NCBI RefSeq assembly: GCF_014302995.1
Contig: NZ_CP060295.1
Span: 2,232,001-2,296,000 of the forward strand
Direction of reading: 5' to 3'
DNA: 64,000 bases
Origin: Variovorax sp. PAMC26660
Lineage (GTDB): Bacteria; Pseudomonadota; Gammaproteobacteria; Burkholderiales; Burkholderiaceae_C
Under the pieces are notes generated by a model that did not search any database, was not told the origin of the DNA, and saw only the letters and a program-made list of their open reading frames with translations. Position numbers and translations under genes: made by a program. The first letter of the stretch is position 1. Each line of letters begins with the position of its first letter. Below are positions 44,080-56,245 of this stretch, piece by piece.

Positions 44080-44973
44080 TTACAGCCTTGCCTTGAGCAG
44101 CTTGGCCAGTTCCGAGAAGTTGCGCGTCACGGTGAAGCCGCACTCTTCCATGATGGCGAGCTTGGCATCGGCCGTGTCCGCACCGCCCGAGATCAGCGCG
44201 CCGGCGTGGCCCATGCGCTTGCCGGGAGGGGCGGTGACACCGGCGATGAAGCCGACAACCGGCTTCTTCATGTGTTCCTTGCACCAGCGGGCTGCGTCAG
44301 CCTCGTCGGGGCCGCCGATTTCGCCGATCATGATGACCGCGTCGGTGTCCGGATCGTCGTTGAAGGCCTTCATCACGTCGATGTGCTTCAGACCGTTGAT
44401 CGGGTCGCCGCCGATGCCGACTGCCGACGATTGGCCCAGGCCGATTTCCGTCAGTTGAGCCACGGCTTCGTACGTCAGCGTGCCCGAGCGCGAGACCACA
44501 CCGATGCGACCCTTGCGGTGAATGTGGCCGGGCATGATGCCGATCTTGATTTCGTCGGGCGTGATCAGGCCGGGGCAGTTCGGGCCCAGCAGCAAGGTCT
44601 TCTTGCCGCCGGCCGCTTCCTTGGCCTTCATCTTGTTGCGCACTTCGAGCATGTCGCGAACCGGGATGCCTTCGGTGATGCAGATCGCCAGGTCCAGGTC
44701 GGCTTCGACAGCTTCCCAGATGGCGGCCGCGGCGCCTGCCGGCGGCACGTAGATCACCGACACGGTGGCGCCGGTTTGCGAAGCGGCTTCCTTGACCGAA
44801 CCGAAGATCGGGATATTGAAGATCGACTCGCCGGCCTTCTTCGGGTTCACGCCGGCCACGAAGGCGTTCTTGCCGTTCGCGTATTCCTGGCACTTCTCGG
44901 TGTGGAACTGACCGGTCTTGCCGGTAATGCCTTGCGTGATGACTTTGGTGTCTTTGTTGATGTAGATCGACAT
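44080..44973 (-). CDS. sucD: Succinyl-CoA synthetase alpha subunit
   Basis: TCA-cycle enzyme converting succinyl-CoA to succinate with ATP formation. 297 residues. CoA-binding [18 protein letters not shown] at the start, the [18 protein letters not shown] block, and the phosphohistidine motif [13 protein letters not shown] (His about 256). It lies ten bases after sucC on the minus strand and ends ahead of a strong terminator. Confidence 0.98.
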   Translation of the reverse strand: MSIYINKDTKVITQGITGKTGQFHTEKCQEYANGKNAFVAGVNPKKAGESIFNIPIFGSVKEAASQTGATVSVIYVPPAGAAAAIWEAVEADLDLAICITEGIPVRDMLEVRNKMKAKEAAGGKKTLLLGPNCPGLITPDEIKIGIMPGHIHRKGRIGVVSRSGTLTYEAVAQLTEIGLGQSSAVGIGGDPINGLKHIDVMKAFNDDPDTDAVIMIGEIGGPDEADAARWCKEHMKKPVVGFIAGVTAPPGKRMGHAGALISGGADTADAKLAIMEECGFTVTRNFSELAKLLKARL

Positions 44974-44983
44974 GACTTTTTCC

Positions 44984-46150
<1,167 letters not shown>

Positions 46151-46355
46151 GAGGGATGTCTCTCGGAAGGAGGAGGTTGAGAACGGGGGATAGGGGTGAG
46201 AGTGTTTGTGCTCTGTTGTTCGCGGGCGACGGCAGCCTGACGGCTGGGGGCGGCGAACAACCGCGGACTGTATCATGGTGCGCCGCACCAATACTGTACG
46301 TGGGGTTGCGGTCAATACGTACTTTCTTCTAGCTCCCCCTCAGCACACTCCCATC

Positions 46356-47279
46356 ATGGCCAAGGTTTTCATCGACGGCGAAGCCGGTACCACCGGCCTG
46401 CAGATTCGCGAACGGCTTCAAACGATGCCGCAAATCGAGCTCGTGAGCATCGCGCCGGAGCTGCGAAAAGACGTGAATGCCAAGCGCGGCCTGATGGCCG
46501 GCGTCGACCTGGTGGTGCTGTGCCTGCATGACGACGCGGCGCGCGAATCCGTCGCGCTGATCGACCAATTGCCCGGCAAGAAGCCCAAGATCATCGACGC
46601 CTCCACGGCGCACCGCATCGCACCCGGATGGGTGTTCGGCTTCCCCGAACTGGTGGCCGGCCACTGGCAGGCCGTGGCCCAGGCCGACCGCGTCGGCAAC
46701 CCCGGCTGCTACGCCACCGGCGCCATCGCCATGGTGCGCCCGCTGGTCGATGCGGGCCTGCTGCCGGTCGACTTCCCGATTTCGCTGCCTTCCGTGAGCG
46801 GCTATTCGGGCGGCGGCCGGACCATGATCGAGGCCTACGAAAAAGACGAGGCGCCGCTTTTCGAGACCTACGCGCTGGGCCTGAAGCACAAGCACATTCC
46901 CGAAATCATGGCCTACACGGGCCTGACCCGCCGGCCGGTCTTCATTCCATCGGTGGGCAATTTCAAGCAGGGCATGCTGGTCCAGTTGCCACTGCACCTC
47001 GACCTGCTGCCCGGCAAGCCGAAGGCCGGTGACCTGCAGGACGCGCTGGCCGCGCACTATGCCAAGAGCAACACGCCTGAACAGTTCGTGAAGGTTCTGC
47101 CGCCCACGGAAGACGGGAAGCTCGATGCGCTGGCGCTCAACGACACCAATTTGCTGGAGATCCGCGTGTTCCCGAACGAGGACCACCGCCATGCCGTGGT
47201 GATCGCTCGCCTGGACAACCTCGGCAAGGGCGCCAGCGGCGCCGCGGTGCAAAACCTGAAGCTGATGCTGGCGCTCTGA
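46356..47279 (+). CDS. argC: N-acetyl-gamma-glutamyl-phosphate reductase, type 2
   Basis: Third step of arginine synthesis. 307 residues, which with [20 protein letters not shown] identifies the short type-2 ArgC. Active-site Cys118 in [33 protein letters not shown] and HKHIPEI are conserved. ATG 46356; no clear ribosome site. No other arg gene is nearby. Confidence 0.95.
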   Translation: MAKVFIDGEAGTTGLQIRERLQTMPQIELVSIAPELRKDVNAKRGLMAGVDLVVLCLHDDAARESVALIDQLPGKKPKIIDASTAHRIAPGWVFGFPELVAGHWQAVAQADRVGNPGCYATGAIAMVRPLVDAGLLPVDFPISLPSVSGYSGGGRTMIEAYEKDEAPLFETYALGLKHKHIPEIMAYTGLTRRPVFIPSVGNFKQGMLVQLPLHLDLLPGKPKAGDLQDALAAHYAKSNTPEQFVKVLPPTEDGKLDALALNDTNLLEIRVFPNEDHRHAVVIARLDNLGKGASGAAVQNLKLMLAL

Positions 47280-47315
47280 GCGCCACGCCCCTTCGCTTCA
47301 GCGTCAGTCAGTTGG

Positions 47316-48044
47316 TCAGTTAACCAGCCACAGGCCCACGCCCAGCAGCGCCACGTGCGCGCCCAGCGCGATGTACAGCGGCTTGCGCGACGGCGTCGCC
47401 ATGTCCTGCAGCGTCTCGTTGATGCGGCGCGTGAGCAGGGCGCGCAGCGCCGGGTCTGGCGCGGCATCTTCGCCGGCGGCCGATTCGCCTTGCGCGGCAC
47501 GGCTTTCCTGCCACTCGGCGAGCATCTCGCTCATCGGCAGCCGGTTCAGCACGAACGAAACCACCGACCGCGCCGCCTTGCCTTCACCCAGCACCGGCGC
47601 AAGCTGCTTGCTCAACGCGTCGACCGACAGCCAGTCGGCCGCGCGCTGCAGTGTGCCGTGGGTGCGCGGCATGGCCTCGATGCGGCCCGCGATGGCGCCA
47701 CCCAACTTCTGCGCCACGACCTCGCCGCGTGCCGCCACCAGATGCTGCATGGCGCGTGCGCGGCCTTGCGCCACACCCAGCATCACGTAGACGCCCACAA
47801 ACAAGAACAGCAGAACGGCCACCATCAGCGGCGGCGAGGTGAACAGCGCGACGATGGCGCCGAACCCGCCGGCACGCGCCGCCGGATTGCCCGGCCCCTG
47901 CAACTGGCTCAGGTAGAAGACGAAAACGCCGCCGCCCAGAATCACGCCGAGCAGGCCGCCCTTGATGACCGATCCCGCGAAGGCAAGACCGGCCTTGGCG
48001 CCGGTGCGAACGAGGGACGGCTGGCTGGCTGGTTCCGATGACAT
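47316..48044 (-). CDS. Hypothetical inner-membrane protein
   Basis: 242 residues. Three hydrophobic segments: FAGSVIKGGLLGVILGGGVF (about 22-41), LMVAVLLFLFVGVYVMLGVA (about 73-92) and a C-terminal LYIALGAHVALLGVGLWLV. The middle is a soluble helical region (RAADWLSVDALSKQLAPVLG) and an acidic stretch. I do not recognise the family. ATG 48044 follows GGAGGAG. Divergent from the YiaA/B-like gene. Confidence 0.8.
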   Translation of the reverse strand: MSSEPASQPSLVRTGAKAGLAFAGSVIKGGLLGVILGGGVFVFYLSQLQGPGNPAARAGGFGAIVALFTSPPLMVAVLLFLFVGVYVMLGVAQGRARAMQHLVAARGEVVAQKLGGAIAGRIEAMPRTHGTLQRAADWLSVDALSKQLAPVLGEGKAARSVVSFVLNRLPMSEMLAEWQESRAAQGESAAGEDAAPDPALRALLTRRINETLQDMATPSRKPLYIALGAHVALLGVGLWLVN

Positions 48045-48157
48045 GAAAAGCTCCTCCGGTTATTTTTGAAAGCCGCCCCGTGCGGGGCCGGTCGCCGACG
48101 ATCATGCCATCGGCGCCCACACCATAATCGCACTCCAACCAACACGAGGAGGACTTC

Positions 48158-48595
48158 ATGGCCACCAAATTCCAGAAACCGACCGGGGCGTTCGTCGCCG
48201 CCTCCTGGGCCGCGCTGCTCGCCGGTGCCGTCGTCTACCTGATCGGGCTGTGGAACGCCACGATGCAGCTCAACGAAAAGGGCTACTACTTCACCATCCT
48301 GATGTACGGCCTGTTCGCCGCGGTGTCGCTGCAAAAGACTGTGCGCGACAAGCTCGAAGGCACGCCCGTCACCGCCATCTACTACGGCCTGTGCTGGATC
48401 TCGCTGCTGCTGTCGGTGGCGCTGCTCGCCGTCGGCCTGTTCAATGCCACGCTGGCCAACAGCGAGAAGGGCTTCTACGGCATGGCCTTCCTGCTGAGCC
48501 TGTTCGGCGCAGTGGCCGTGCAGAAGAACGTGCGCGACATCGCCTCGTACAAGAGCGACCAACCCGCAAGCGACGACATTCCCGACGCGGGCTGA
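48158..48595 (+). CDS. YiaA/YiaB-like inner-membrane protein
   Basis: 145 residues with four helices arranged as two YiaAB two-helix modules: [33 protein letters not shown] start, then KTVRDK, and again [28 protein letters not shown] with KNVRD. Function unknown in the family. ATG 48158 behind AGGAGG. It converges with the IclR gene. Confidence 0.9.
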   Translation: MATKFQKPTGAFVAASWAALLAGAVVYLIGLWNATMQLNEKGYYFTILMYGLFAAVSLQKTVRDKLEGTPVTAIYYGLCWISLLLSVALLAVGLFNATLANSEKGFYGMAFLLSLFGAVAVQKNVRDIASYKSDQPASDDIPDAG

Positions 48596-48616
48596 AGCCC
48601 CTTTGCGCCAGCCGCG

Positions 48617-49474
48617 CTACTCGTTGTCGTTGTAGCCGCTGGCGCCCATCAGCGCCGACAGGCGTGCCGCAATGTTGCCGGCGATCTCCTGCACCTGCGT
48701 CACGTCGGGGCCGGCCTTCTGGTCGATGCGCTCGATGTACGGCACGTTGATGGACGCGATGACATGGTCGGCCACACCCATCACCGGGAACGCGATGTTG
48801 GTGATGCCCCGCGTCTGCTTGCTCGGCATTGCCGAGTAGCCGCGCGCTCGCACCTCCTGCAGGATCGAGAACAGCTCGCCGGGGTCCATGTCGAGTTCGC
48901 CTTCCACGCCAATGTGGGCGCGCAGCATGCGGGCGCGGTCGATCTCGTCGCGGAACGCCAGCAGCACATGGCCCGAGGAGGTGTCCGTCAGCCCCATCAC
49001 CACCCCCACCTTGAGGCCGAAGGACCAGCGCTCCGGACTCTCGACCTGGGCGATGACGACCACGCGCCCGCCCTGGTACATGGCCAGGTGGCAGGACTGG
49101 CGCGCCCGGTTGGCCAGCTCGCGCAGCAGCGGCAGCGCCACGCTCACGAGGCTCTTGAGCGGCTGCTGGCGATGGGCCAGCTCGAACATCCGCAGCGTGA
49201 GCGTGTAGCGGTCGTTCTCGTCGACCTGCACGTAGCCGCGCCGTTGCAGCGTCACCGCCATGCGGAAGATCTCGCTGACCTTGCGGCCCACCTTCTGCGC
49301 CAGCTCGTTGAGCGTGCAGCCGGCGACGCTGTCGGCCAGCACCTCCAGGATGTCCAGCCCCTTTTCGAGGGCCGGCGCCGAATAGCGCGGGCCGGCGTCC
49401 AGTCCGTCTTCCGGCTCGGACGACGGGGCTTCGATCAATGGTTCTTCAGGGCTGCTCGACATCTTTGGATTCAT
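48617..49474 (-). CDS. IclR-family transcriptional regulator of the acid-sugar cluster
   Basis: 285 residues: a 35-residue acidic N-terminal tail, winged helix-turn-helix (ALEKGLDILEVLADSVAGCTLNELAQKVGRKVSEIFRM, in pieces about 35-70) and an IclR effector domain (about 110-275; HLAMYQGGRVVVIAQVES, TDTSSGHVLLAF, GITNIAFPVMG). It lies after the SDR and MFS genes on the same strand and probably controls both divergent operons through the palindrome at 51677-51692. Confidence 0.9.
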   Translation of the reverse strand: MNPKMSSSPEEPLIEAPSSEPEDGLDAGPRYSAPALEKGLDILEVLADSVAGCTLNELAQKVGRKVSEIFRMAVTLQRRGYVQVDENDRYTLTLRMFELAHRQQPLKSLVSVALPLLRELANRARQSCHLAMYQGGRVVVIAQVESPERWSFGLKVGVVMGLTDTSSGHVLLAFRDEIDRARMLRAHIGVEGELDMDPGELFSILQEVRARGYSAMPSKQTRGITNIAFPVMGVADHVIASINVPYIERIDQKAGPDVTQVQEIAGNIAARLSALMGASGYNDNE

Positions 49475-49530
49475 GGCGCTTCAAGCGTACACGCATGGCA
49501 GGCCGGCTTCGGGCGAAGCCGGGCGGCGCA

Positions 49531-50856
49531 TCAGCCCACGCGGTCCTTTCCGGCAATCTGCCGCGGCAGGGCGAACAGGATGAGCGCGGCGGCGAGCAGC
49601 GTCACGGCAGCGATCACGTACAGGCCGACCTGCGTGCTGCCGGTCATGTCATGCACCTTGCCCACCATGTACGGGCTGATGATGCCGCCGAGGTTGCCGA
49701 TGGAGTTGATCAGCGCAATGCCGCCTGCAGCAGCCGTGCCTGTCAGAAACTTCGGCGGCAGCGTCCAGAACACCGGCAGGCAGCCGATCACGCCCACGGC
49801 CGCCACCGTCAGCGCGGCCATTGCCAGCCCGGTCGACGCGCCGAAGTAGGCGCTGCAGATGTAGCCAAGCCCGCCCACGGCCACGGTCAGGCCGAGGTGC
49901 CAGCGGCGCTCGCCGGAGCGGTCCGAGCTGGCGCCGATCAGCACCATCGCGATGCCCGCAGCCGCATAGGGAATGGCGGTGAGCAGCCCGATGTTCAGCG
50001 GGTCTGTGATGCCGGTGTTCTTGATGAGCTGCGGCATCCAGAAGGTCAGGCCGTACAGGCCCATCAACATGAACATGTAGATCAGCGCCAGCAGTGCCGT
50101 GCCCGGCTGGCGCAGGGCCGCCAGGAAATTGTGCTCGGCCTGGCCGGCTTCCGCGTCGACGTTGGCGCGCAGCAGGCGCTTTTCGTCATGGCTCAGCCAC
50201 TTCGCGTCCTCGATGCGGTTGTCCAGCAGGAGCAACACCACCAGCCCCAGCAGGATCGTCGGCAACCCCTCCAGCAGGAACAGCCACTGCCAGCCGGCCC
50301 AGCCGTTCACGCCCGCAAAGCGGGTCATGATCCAGCCGGCCAGCGGCCCGCCGATGACGCCCGAGATCGCGATCGAGGTCATGAACCAGGCGTTGATGCG
50401 CGCGCGCCGCCGGGCCGGGAACCAGTAGGTGAAGTACAGGATGACGCCCGGCAGGAAGCCCGCTTCCGCCGCGCCCACCAGGAAGCGCAGGATGTAGAAC
50501 GAGGTCTCCGACTGCACGAACATCATCCCGGTGGAGGCCAGCCCCCAGGTGATCATGATGCGGGCGATCCATCGCTTGGCACCCACGCGATGCATGATGA
50601 TGTTGCTGGGCACCTCGAAGATGAAGTAGCCCACGAAGAAGATGCTGGCCCCGAGCCCGTAGGCAGCATCCGAAAGGCTCAGGTCGCCCTGCATCTGCAG
50701 CTTGGCAAAGCTGATGTTGACGCGGTCGAAGTACGCAAAGATGAAACACACCACCAGCAGCGGCAGTACGCGCCAGCCGACCTTGCGGTAGATGGCGTCC
50801 TCGGCCGCCGAGCCGTCCGCCAGCACGGCGGACCCGGCCATGGATGAGTTGCTCAT
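49531..50856 (-). CDS. MFS transporter, anion:cation symporter (ACS) family
   Basis: 441 residues, twelve membrane helices. Motifs typical of the ACS/phthalate-permease group: FIFAYFDRVNISFAKLQMQ, GLGASIFFVGYFIFEVPSN, GAAEAGFLPGVILYFTYWFP. These transporters bring in organic anions such as hexuronates, aldarates, tartrate or phthalate. It starts three bases after the SDR stop, so it is in the same transcript. A second importer, of ABC type, is encoded on the other strand. Confidence 0.92.
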   Translation of the reverse strand: MSNSSMAGSAVLADGSAAEDAIYRKVGWRVLPLLVVCFIFAYFDRVNISFAKLQMQGDLSLSDAAYGLGASIFFVGYFIFEVPSNIIMHRVGAKRWIARIMITWGLASTGMMFVQSETSFYILRFLVGAAEAGFLPGVILYFTYWFPARRRARINAWFMTSIAISGVIGGPLAGWIMTRFAGVNGWAGWQWLFLLEGLPTILLGLVVLLLLDNRIEDAKWLSHDEKRLLRANVDAEAGQAEHNFLAALRQPGTALLALIYMFMLMGLYGLTFWMPQLIKNTGITDPLNIGLLTAIPYAAAGIAMVLIGASSDRSGERRWHLGLTVAVGGLGYICSAYFGASTGLAMAALTVAAVGVIGCLPVFWTLPPKFLTGTAAAGGIALINSIGNLGGIISPYMVGKVHDMTGSTQVGLYVIAAVTLLAAALILFALPRQIAGKDRVG

Positions 50857-50859
50857 GGC

Positions 50860-51762
<903 letters not shown>

Positions 51763-51856
51763 TTACCCGTAAACAGGCGCAAACCCCAGCATCAAAAACA
51801 GTCCGTCCTGTTAGCCTAAATGCTGAAATCTAGTTTTATCTAAGAAAACAAGAGAC

Positions 51857-52516
51857 ATGACCACCACGACCGATTCGCTGCTGCCCCGGCTCCAGGCTTG
51901 CTACACCGGCATCCTTCACGACGTCATGCGCGCCATGGGTCTGCGCGACTTCACGCTGCCGCCCACACTGCGCCCGCTGATCGCCGGCCAGAAGATCTGC
52001 GGCCCAGCCTTCACGGTGAGCGGCCGCGTCGATCCCACCGTCGACCCGCATGAAACGCTGATGGCCTGGACCGGTTTTCTCTCGCGCGCCAAACCGGGCC
52101 ACATCGCGGTGATCCAGCCCAACGACTCGACGGTCTCGCACATGGGCGAGCTGTCCGCCGAAACACTCGGGCGCAAGGGCGTGCTGGGCGTGATCGCCGA
52201 CGGCGGCGTGCGCGATGCCGAATTCATCATTGCCCAAGGCTTCCAGGTCTGGCATCGCTACTTCACGCCGCGCGACGTCGTCGGCTACTGGCTGCCCGAC
52301 GCGATGGAAGTGCCCGTGCGCATCGGCGAAGTCACCGTGAACCCGGGCGACTTGCTGCTGGCCGACACCGACGGCGTGATCTGCATCCCGCTCGCGCAGG
52401 CCGAAGCCATCGTCACCGAGGCCGAACACATGATGGGCCGCGAGAACCTCGTGCGCACCGCCATCCTCGCGGGCACCGATCCGCAAGAGGCCTACCTGAA
52501 GTACCGCAAGTTCTGA
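51857..52516 (+). CDS. RraA-like / HMG-aldolase-family protein
   Basis: 219 residues of the RraA/4-hydroxy-4-methyl-2-oxoglutarate aldolase family. The metal/pyruvate-binding motif is GVIADGGVRDAEFI (Arg119, Asp120), preceded by CGPAFTVSGRVDP and GHIAVIQ. Catalytic members perform retro-aldol cleavage of 4-hydroxy-2-oxo acids to pyruvate or decarboxylate oxaloacetate; the Arg-Asp pair favours an enzyme over an RNase E inhibitor. First gene of the plus-strand operon; ATG 51857 after AAGAGA. Confidence 0.88.
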   Translation: MTTTTDSLLPRLQACYTGILHDVMRAMGLRDFTLPPTLRPLIAGQKICGPAFTVSGRVDPTVDPHETLMAWTGFLSRAKPGHIAVIQPNDSTVSHMGELSAETLGRKGVLGVIADGGVRDAEFIIAQGFQVWHRYFTPRDVVGYWLPDAMEVPVRIGEVTVNPGDLLLADTDGVICIPLAQAEAIVTEAEHMMGRENLVRTAILAGTDPQEAYLKYRKF

Positions 52517-52527
52517 GGCATCGAACC

Positions 52528-52857
52528 GTGAGCGCCCTTCAGCAACCCCTCGACTCCCGGCTCGTGCTGCTCTCGCCCGAGGACAACTGCCTGATCGCCT
52601 GCAGCCACCTCGCAGCCGGCACCGTGGTGCAGCTCGAAGGCGGCAGCGCCACGCTGCCGCGCGAGATCGGCCTGGGCCACAAGCTCGCGCGTCGCGCCAT
52701 CGCCGCGGGCGAGAAGGTGCTGAAGTACGGCGCCGTCATCGGCAGCCTGCGCATTCCGGTCGAGGCCGGCGAGCACATCCACACGCACAACCTCGACAGC
52801 GACTACACCCCCACCTACACGCTGGACGAGGGCCACACCTTCGTCGGCCATGCCTGA
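52528..52857 (+). CDS. UxaA-family dehydratase/lyase small subunit (SAF domain)
   Basis: 109 residues with a SAF-type fold: LLSPEDNCLIACSHLAAGTVV, IGLGHKLARRAIAAGEKVLKYG and an end with HIHTHNL. It corresponds to the N-terminal domain of altronate/galactarate dehydratases, which in this split form is a separate chain, as in SuyA of sulfolactate sulfo-lyase. GTG start at 52528. Works with the next gene. Confidence 0.88.
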   Translation: MSALQQPLDSRLVLLSPEDNCLIACSHLAAGTVVQLEGGSATLPREIGLGHKLARRAIAAGEKVLKYGAVIGSLRIPVEAGEHIHTHNLDSDYTPTYTLDEGHTFVGHA

Positions 52858-52872
52858 AGCGACGACACCCTC

Positions 52873-54102
52873 ATGAGCTCAACGAACCCGCTCCACGGCT
52901 ACCTGCGCGCCGATGGCCGCAAGGGCATACGCAACGTGGTGGTCGTCGCCTATCTCGTGGAGTGCGCGCACCACGTCGCGCGCGAGATCACGCTGAACTT
53001 CCGCCATCAGCAAGGCGATGTCGAAGTGCACCTCGTCGGCTTCCCGGGCTGCTACCCCAACGAGTACGCCGAGCGCATGATGACGGCGATCACCACGCAC
53101 CCCAACGTGGGCGCGGCGCTGCTGATCTCGCTGGGCTGCGAAAGCATGAACAAGCGCAAGCTCGAACAGGCCATCGCGGCCTCGGGCCGGCCGGTGCACA
53201 CGCTGACCATCCAGCAGAAGGGCGGCACCCGCAGCACGATCCGCGAAGGCACCGAATGGGTCGAATGGGCGCTGGCCGAACTCGCGCAGCAGGGGCGCGT
53301 GCCGATGGCCATGAACGAACTCATCGTCGGCACCATCTGCGGCGGCTCCGACGGCACCAGCGGCATCACCGCCAACCCGGCCGTGGGCCGCGCCTTCGAC
53401 CTGTTGATCGCGCAGGACGCGCGCTGCATCTTCGAGGAAACCGGCGAGCTGATCGGCTGCGAATTCCACATGAAGCGACGCGCCGCCACGCCGGAACTCG
53501 GCGATGCGATCGTCGAGTGCGTGAACAAGGCCGCGCGCTACTACAGCATCATGGGTCACGGCAGCTTCGCGCCGGGCAACGCCGACGGCGGCCTTTCGAC
53601 CATTGAAGAGAAATCGCTGGGTGCCTATGCCAAGAGCGGCGCCTCGCCGATCAACGGCATCGTCAAGCCCGGCGACGTGCCGCCGCAGGGCGGCCTCTAC
53701 CTGCTCGACGTGGTGCCCGATGGCGAGCCGCGCTTCGGCTTTCCGAACATCAGCGACAACGCCGAGATCGTCGAGCTGATCGCCTGCGGCGCGCACCTCA
53801 TCCTTTTCACCACCGGACGCGGCTCGGTGGTGGGTTCGGCGATCTCGCCGGTCATCAAGGTCTGCGCCAATCCCGACACCTACCGCCAGCTCGCCGAAGA
53901 CATGGACGTGGACGCCGGCCGCATCCTCGAAGGGCGCGGCACGCTGCAGGAAGTCGGGCAGGAAATCTTCGATGCGGTGCGCGACGTCGCCAACGGCGCG
54001 GCCACCAAGTCCGAAGGCCTGGGCCATCGCGAATTCATCCTGACCTACAAGGCCTTCGAGCCCCTCGGTCCGTCCTGCATGCCCCTGGCTCGTGCGGCCT
54101 GA
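52873..54102 (+). CDS. UxaA-family dehydratase/lyase large subunit
   Basis: 409 residues: HGYLRADGRKGIRNVVVVAYLVECA at the start, VGFPGCYPN, LISLGCESMNKRKLEQ, GTICGGSDGTSGITANPAVG, SIMGHGSFAPGNADGGLSTIEEKSLG and LILFTTGRGSVVGSAISPVIKVCAN (quoted in parts), all typical of altronate/galactarate dehydratase and SuyB-type enzymes. Fe-dependent elimination from a hydroxy acid is expected. The substrate cannot be told from sequence: altronate, galactarate, sulfolactate and others belong to this family. Confidence 0.9.
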   Translation: MSSTNPLHGYLRADGRKGIRNVVVVAYLVECAHHVAREITLNFRHQQGDVEVHLVGFPGCYPNEYAERMMTAITTHPNVGAALLISLGCESMNKRKLEQAIAASGRPVHTLTIQQKGGTRSTIREGTEWVEWALAELAQQGRVPMAMNELIVGTICGGSDGTSGITANPAVGRAFDLLIAQDARCIFEETGELIGCEFHMKRRAATPELGDAIVECVNKAARYYSIMGHGSFAPGNADGGLSTIEEKSLGAYAKSGASPINGIVKPGDVPPQGGLYLLDVVPDGEPRFGFPNISDNAEIVELIACGAHLILFTTGRGSVVGSAISPVIKVCANPDTYRQLAEDMDVDAGRILEGRGTLQEVGQEIFDAVRDVANGAATKSEGLGHREFILTYKAFEPLGPSCMPLARAA

Positions 54103-54141
54103 GCCGGCCACTCCTGCGAACGATTCCCCGAAGGAGATTGC

Positions 54142-54825
54142 TTGAACTACCAGTTCGATTTCGCACCCGTGCTCGCGCAGTGGCCGCTGCTGCTGGAAGG
54201 CGCATGGACGACCGTGCAACTGTCCTTCGTCGCCACCGTGCTGGGCTTTGCGCTGGGCACCGTCTGCGCACTCGGACGCAACAGCCCGCACGCTTGGCTG
54301 CGCGGCCTGACGGGTGGTTATGTGGAGGCGATCCGCAACACGCCGCTGCTGATCCAGAGCTACTTTCTGATCTTTGGCCTGTCGAGCGCGGGCGTGACCA
54401 TGCCGATCATGGTGGGCGCGGTGCTGGCGCTGGTGGTCAACATCGGCGCCTACAGCTGCGAGATCATCCGCGCGGGCATCGAGTCGATCCACAAGGGCCA
54501 GCTCGAAGCCGCGCAATGCCTTGGGCTTTCCAAGCTGCAGGTGTTCTGGCACGTGATCCTGCGCCCGGCCGTGGAGCGGGTGTATCCGGCGCTTGCCAGC
54601 CAGTTCGTGCTGCTGATGCTGGCCTCCAGCATCATGTCGTCGATCGGCGCGGAAGAACTGTTCGGCGTGGCCAACCGCATCCAGTCGGACACCTTCCGCA
54701 ACTTCGAGATCTTCATCGTGCTGTGGGTGGTGTACCTCGTGCTGTCGTACGCCATGCGGCTGGGCTTCTGGCTGCTGGCCATGCTGATCTTCCCGCGCCG
54801 GCGCAAGCTCGGCACGCCGCTGTGA
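54142..54825 (+). CDS. ABC transporter permease, polar-amino-acid type (first)
   Basis: 227 residues, five membrane helices, HisM/GltJ-type. LLEGAWTTVQLSFVATVLGF at the start, EAIRNTPLLIQSYFLIFG (the PAAT RNTPLL signature) and the EAA loop GQLEAAQCLGLSKLQVFWHVILRPA. TTG start at 54142 with AAGGAG six bases upstream. Forms the channel with the next permease; unusual transporter type for a sugar-acid operon. Confidence 0.9.
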   Translation: MNYQFDFAPVLAQWPLLLEGAWTTVQLSFVATVLGFALGTVCALGRNSPHAWLRGLTGGYVEAIRNTPLLIQSYFLIFGLSSAGVTMPIMVGAVLALVVNIGAYSCEIIRAGIESIHKGQLEAAQCLGLSKLQVFWHVILRPAVERVYPALASQFVLLMLASSIMSSIGAEELFGVANRIQSDTFRNFEIFIVLWVVYLVLSYAMRLGFWLLAMLIFPRRRKLGTPL

Positions 54826-54838
54826 AAGGCGCCGCGTC

Positions 54839-55495
54839 ATGACATTCATGCCGGCCGATCACTTCGGCTTTCTCCTTCTGGGTGCCTGGGGCACGGTGCA
54901 GCTTTCGGCGCTGGCCTTTGTCGGCGGCGGGCTGATCGGGCTCGCGGTGGCGCTGGCCCGCGTGTCGCCGGTCAAGGCAGTGCGCGTGGCGGCCGCGGGC
55001 TACATCCAGGTCATCCAGGGCACCCCGCTGCTGGTGCTGATGGGCGTGTGCTTCTTCGGCCCCAACATCGCCGGCATCGGCTCGGTGCCGGCACTGGCCG
55101 CGGCGGCGCTGGCCATCACCGTCTACGCCAGCGCCTTCCTCGGCGAGATCTGGCGCGGCTGTATCCAGGCGGTGCCGCGCGCGCAGTGGGAAGCCGCCGA
55201 GTGCCTGGCGCTCACGCGCTGGGAGCGCATGCGCCGCGTGATCCTGCCGCAGGCGCTGCGCATCGCGACGCCGCCCACCGTGGGCTTCATGGTGCAGATC
55301 ATCAAGAACACATCGATCGCGTCGCTGGTGGTCGGCTATGCCGAGCTGTCCTACAACGCCAAGGTGCTGAACAACTCGACCTTCCAGCCCTTCCTGTATT
55401 TCGGGTGCGCGGTGGTTCTCTATTTCATTCTTTGCTACCCGCTCTCGCGGTGGAGCCGCGCCCTTGAAAGGAAGCTCAATGCAGCCCGTGGTTGA
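54839..55495 (+). CDS. ABC transporter permease, polar-amino-acid type (second)
   Basis: 218 residues. LGAWGTVQLSALAFVGGGLIG, YIQVIQGTPLLVLMG (counterpart of RNTPLL) and the EAA loop AQWEAAECLALTRWERMRRVILPQA. ATG 54839, thirteen bases after the first permease; its end overlaps the ATPase gene by 17 bases. Confidence 0.9.
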   Translation: MTFMPADHFGFLLLGAWGTVQLSALAFVGGGLIGLAVALARVSPVKAVRVAAAGYIQVIQGTPLLVLMGVCFFGPNIAGIGSVPALAAAALAITVYASAFLGEIWRGCIQAVPRAQWEAAECLALTRWERMRRVILPQALRIATPPTVGFMVQIIKNTSIASLVVGYAELSYNAKVLNNSTFQPFLYFGCAVVLYFILCYPLSRWSRALERKLNAARG

Positions 55496-56207
55496 ACTCA
55501 ACGACGTCCACAAGCACTTCGGCAAGCTGCATGTGCTCAAGGGCGTGTCGTTCTCGGTCGAGCGCGGCCAGGTGGTGGCCATCATCGGCCAGAGCGGCTC
55601 GGGCAAGAGCACGGCACTGCGCTGCATCGACCGGCTCGAAACCATCGACAGCGGCACCATCCAGTGCTGCGGCCATGCGGTGCACGATGCGGCCCTGAAC
55701 CTGCGCGCGCTGCGCAAGGACGTGGGCATCGTGTTCCAGAGCTACAACCTGTTCCCGCACCTCACGGTCAAGCAGAACATCACGCTCGCACCGCAGTCGG
55801 TGAAAAAGATCGGCGCCTCCGAAGCCAACGCCATCGCGATGGAAGTGCTCGAACGCGTGGGCCTGGCCGAGAAGGCCGACGCCTACCCCGAACAACTCTC
55901 GGGCGGCCAGCAGCAGCGTGTGGCCATCGCGCGCTCGCTCGCGATGAAGCCACAGCTCATGCTGTTCGACGAAGTGACTTCCGCGCTCGACCCGCAGCTC
56001 ACCGGCGAAGTGCTCAAGGTGATGGAAAAGCTCGCGTCCGAAGGCATGACCATGATCCTCGTGACGCACGAGATGGCCTTCGCGCGCGGCGTGGCCGACA
56101 AGATCATCTACATGCACCAGGGGCTGGTATGGGAAGAGGGCGACGCCAGCATCCTCAGCCACCCGCAAACGCCCGAGCTGCAGCACTTCCTAGGCACCGG
56201 GCTCTGA
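55479..56207 (+). CDS. ABC transporter ATP-binding protein, polar-amino-acid type
   Basis: 242 residues, GlnQ/HisP-like. Walker A IGQSGSGKSTALRC, Q-loop FQSYNLFPHLTVKQN, signature LSGGQQQRVAIARSLA, Walker B LMLFDEVTSALDP, H-loop LVTHEMAFAR. ATG 55479 overlaps the permease gene; TTG 55464 is a weaker alternative. Energises import with the two permeases and the following binding protein. Confidence 0.96.
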   Translation: MQPVVELNDVHKHFGKLHVLKGVSFSVERGQVVAIIGQSGSGKSTALRCIDRLETIDSGTIQCCGHAVHDAALNLRALRKDVGIVFQSYNLFPHLTVKQNITLAPQSVKKIGASEANAIAMEVLERVGLAEKADAYPEQLSGGQQQRVAIARSLAMKPQLMLFDEVTSALDPQLTGEVLKVMEKLASEGMTMILVTHEMAFARGVADKIIYMHQGLVWEEGDASILSHPQTPELQHFLGTGL

Positions 56208-56245
56208 GCGCCGGCGCCCATCTTCACAACTCCAGGAGACCTTCG

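Noticed and set aside
52528..54102. Firm call as sulfolactate sulfo-lyase SuyAB
   Set aside because: The split architecture fits, but the surrounding enolase-superfamily, SDR and RraA genes point to sugar or hydroxy acids and no sulfite-handling gene is present.
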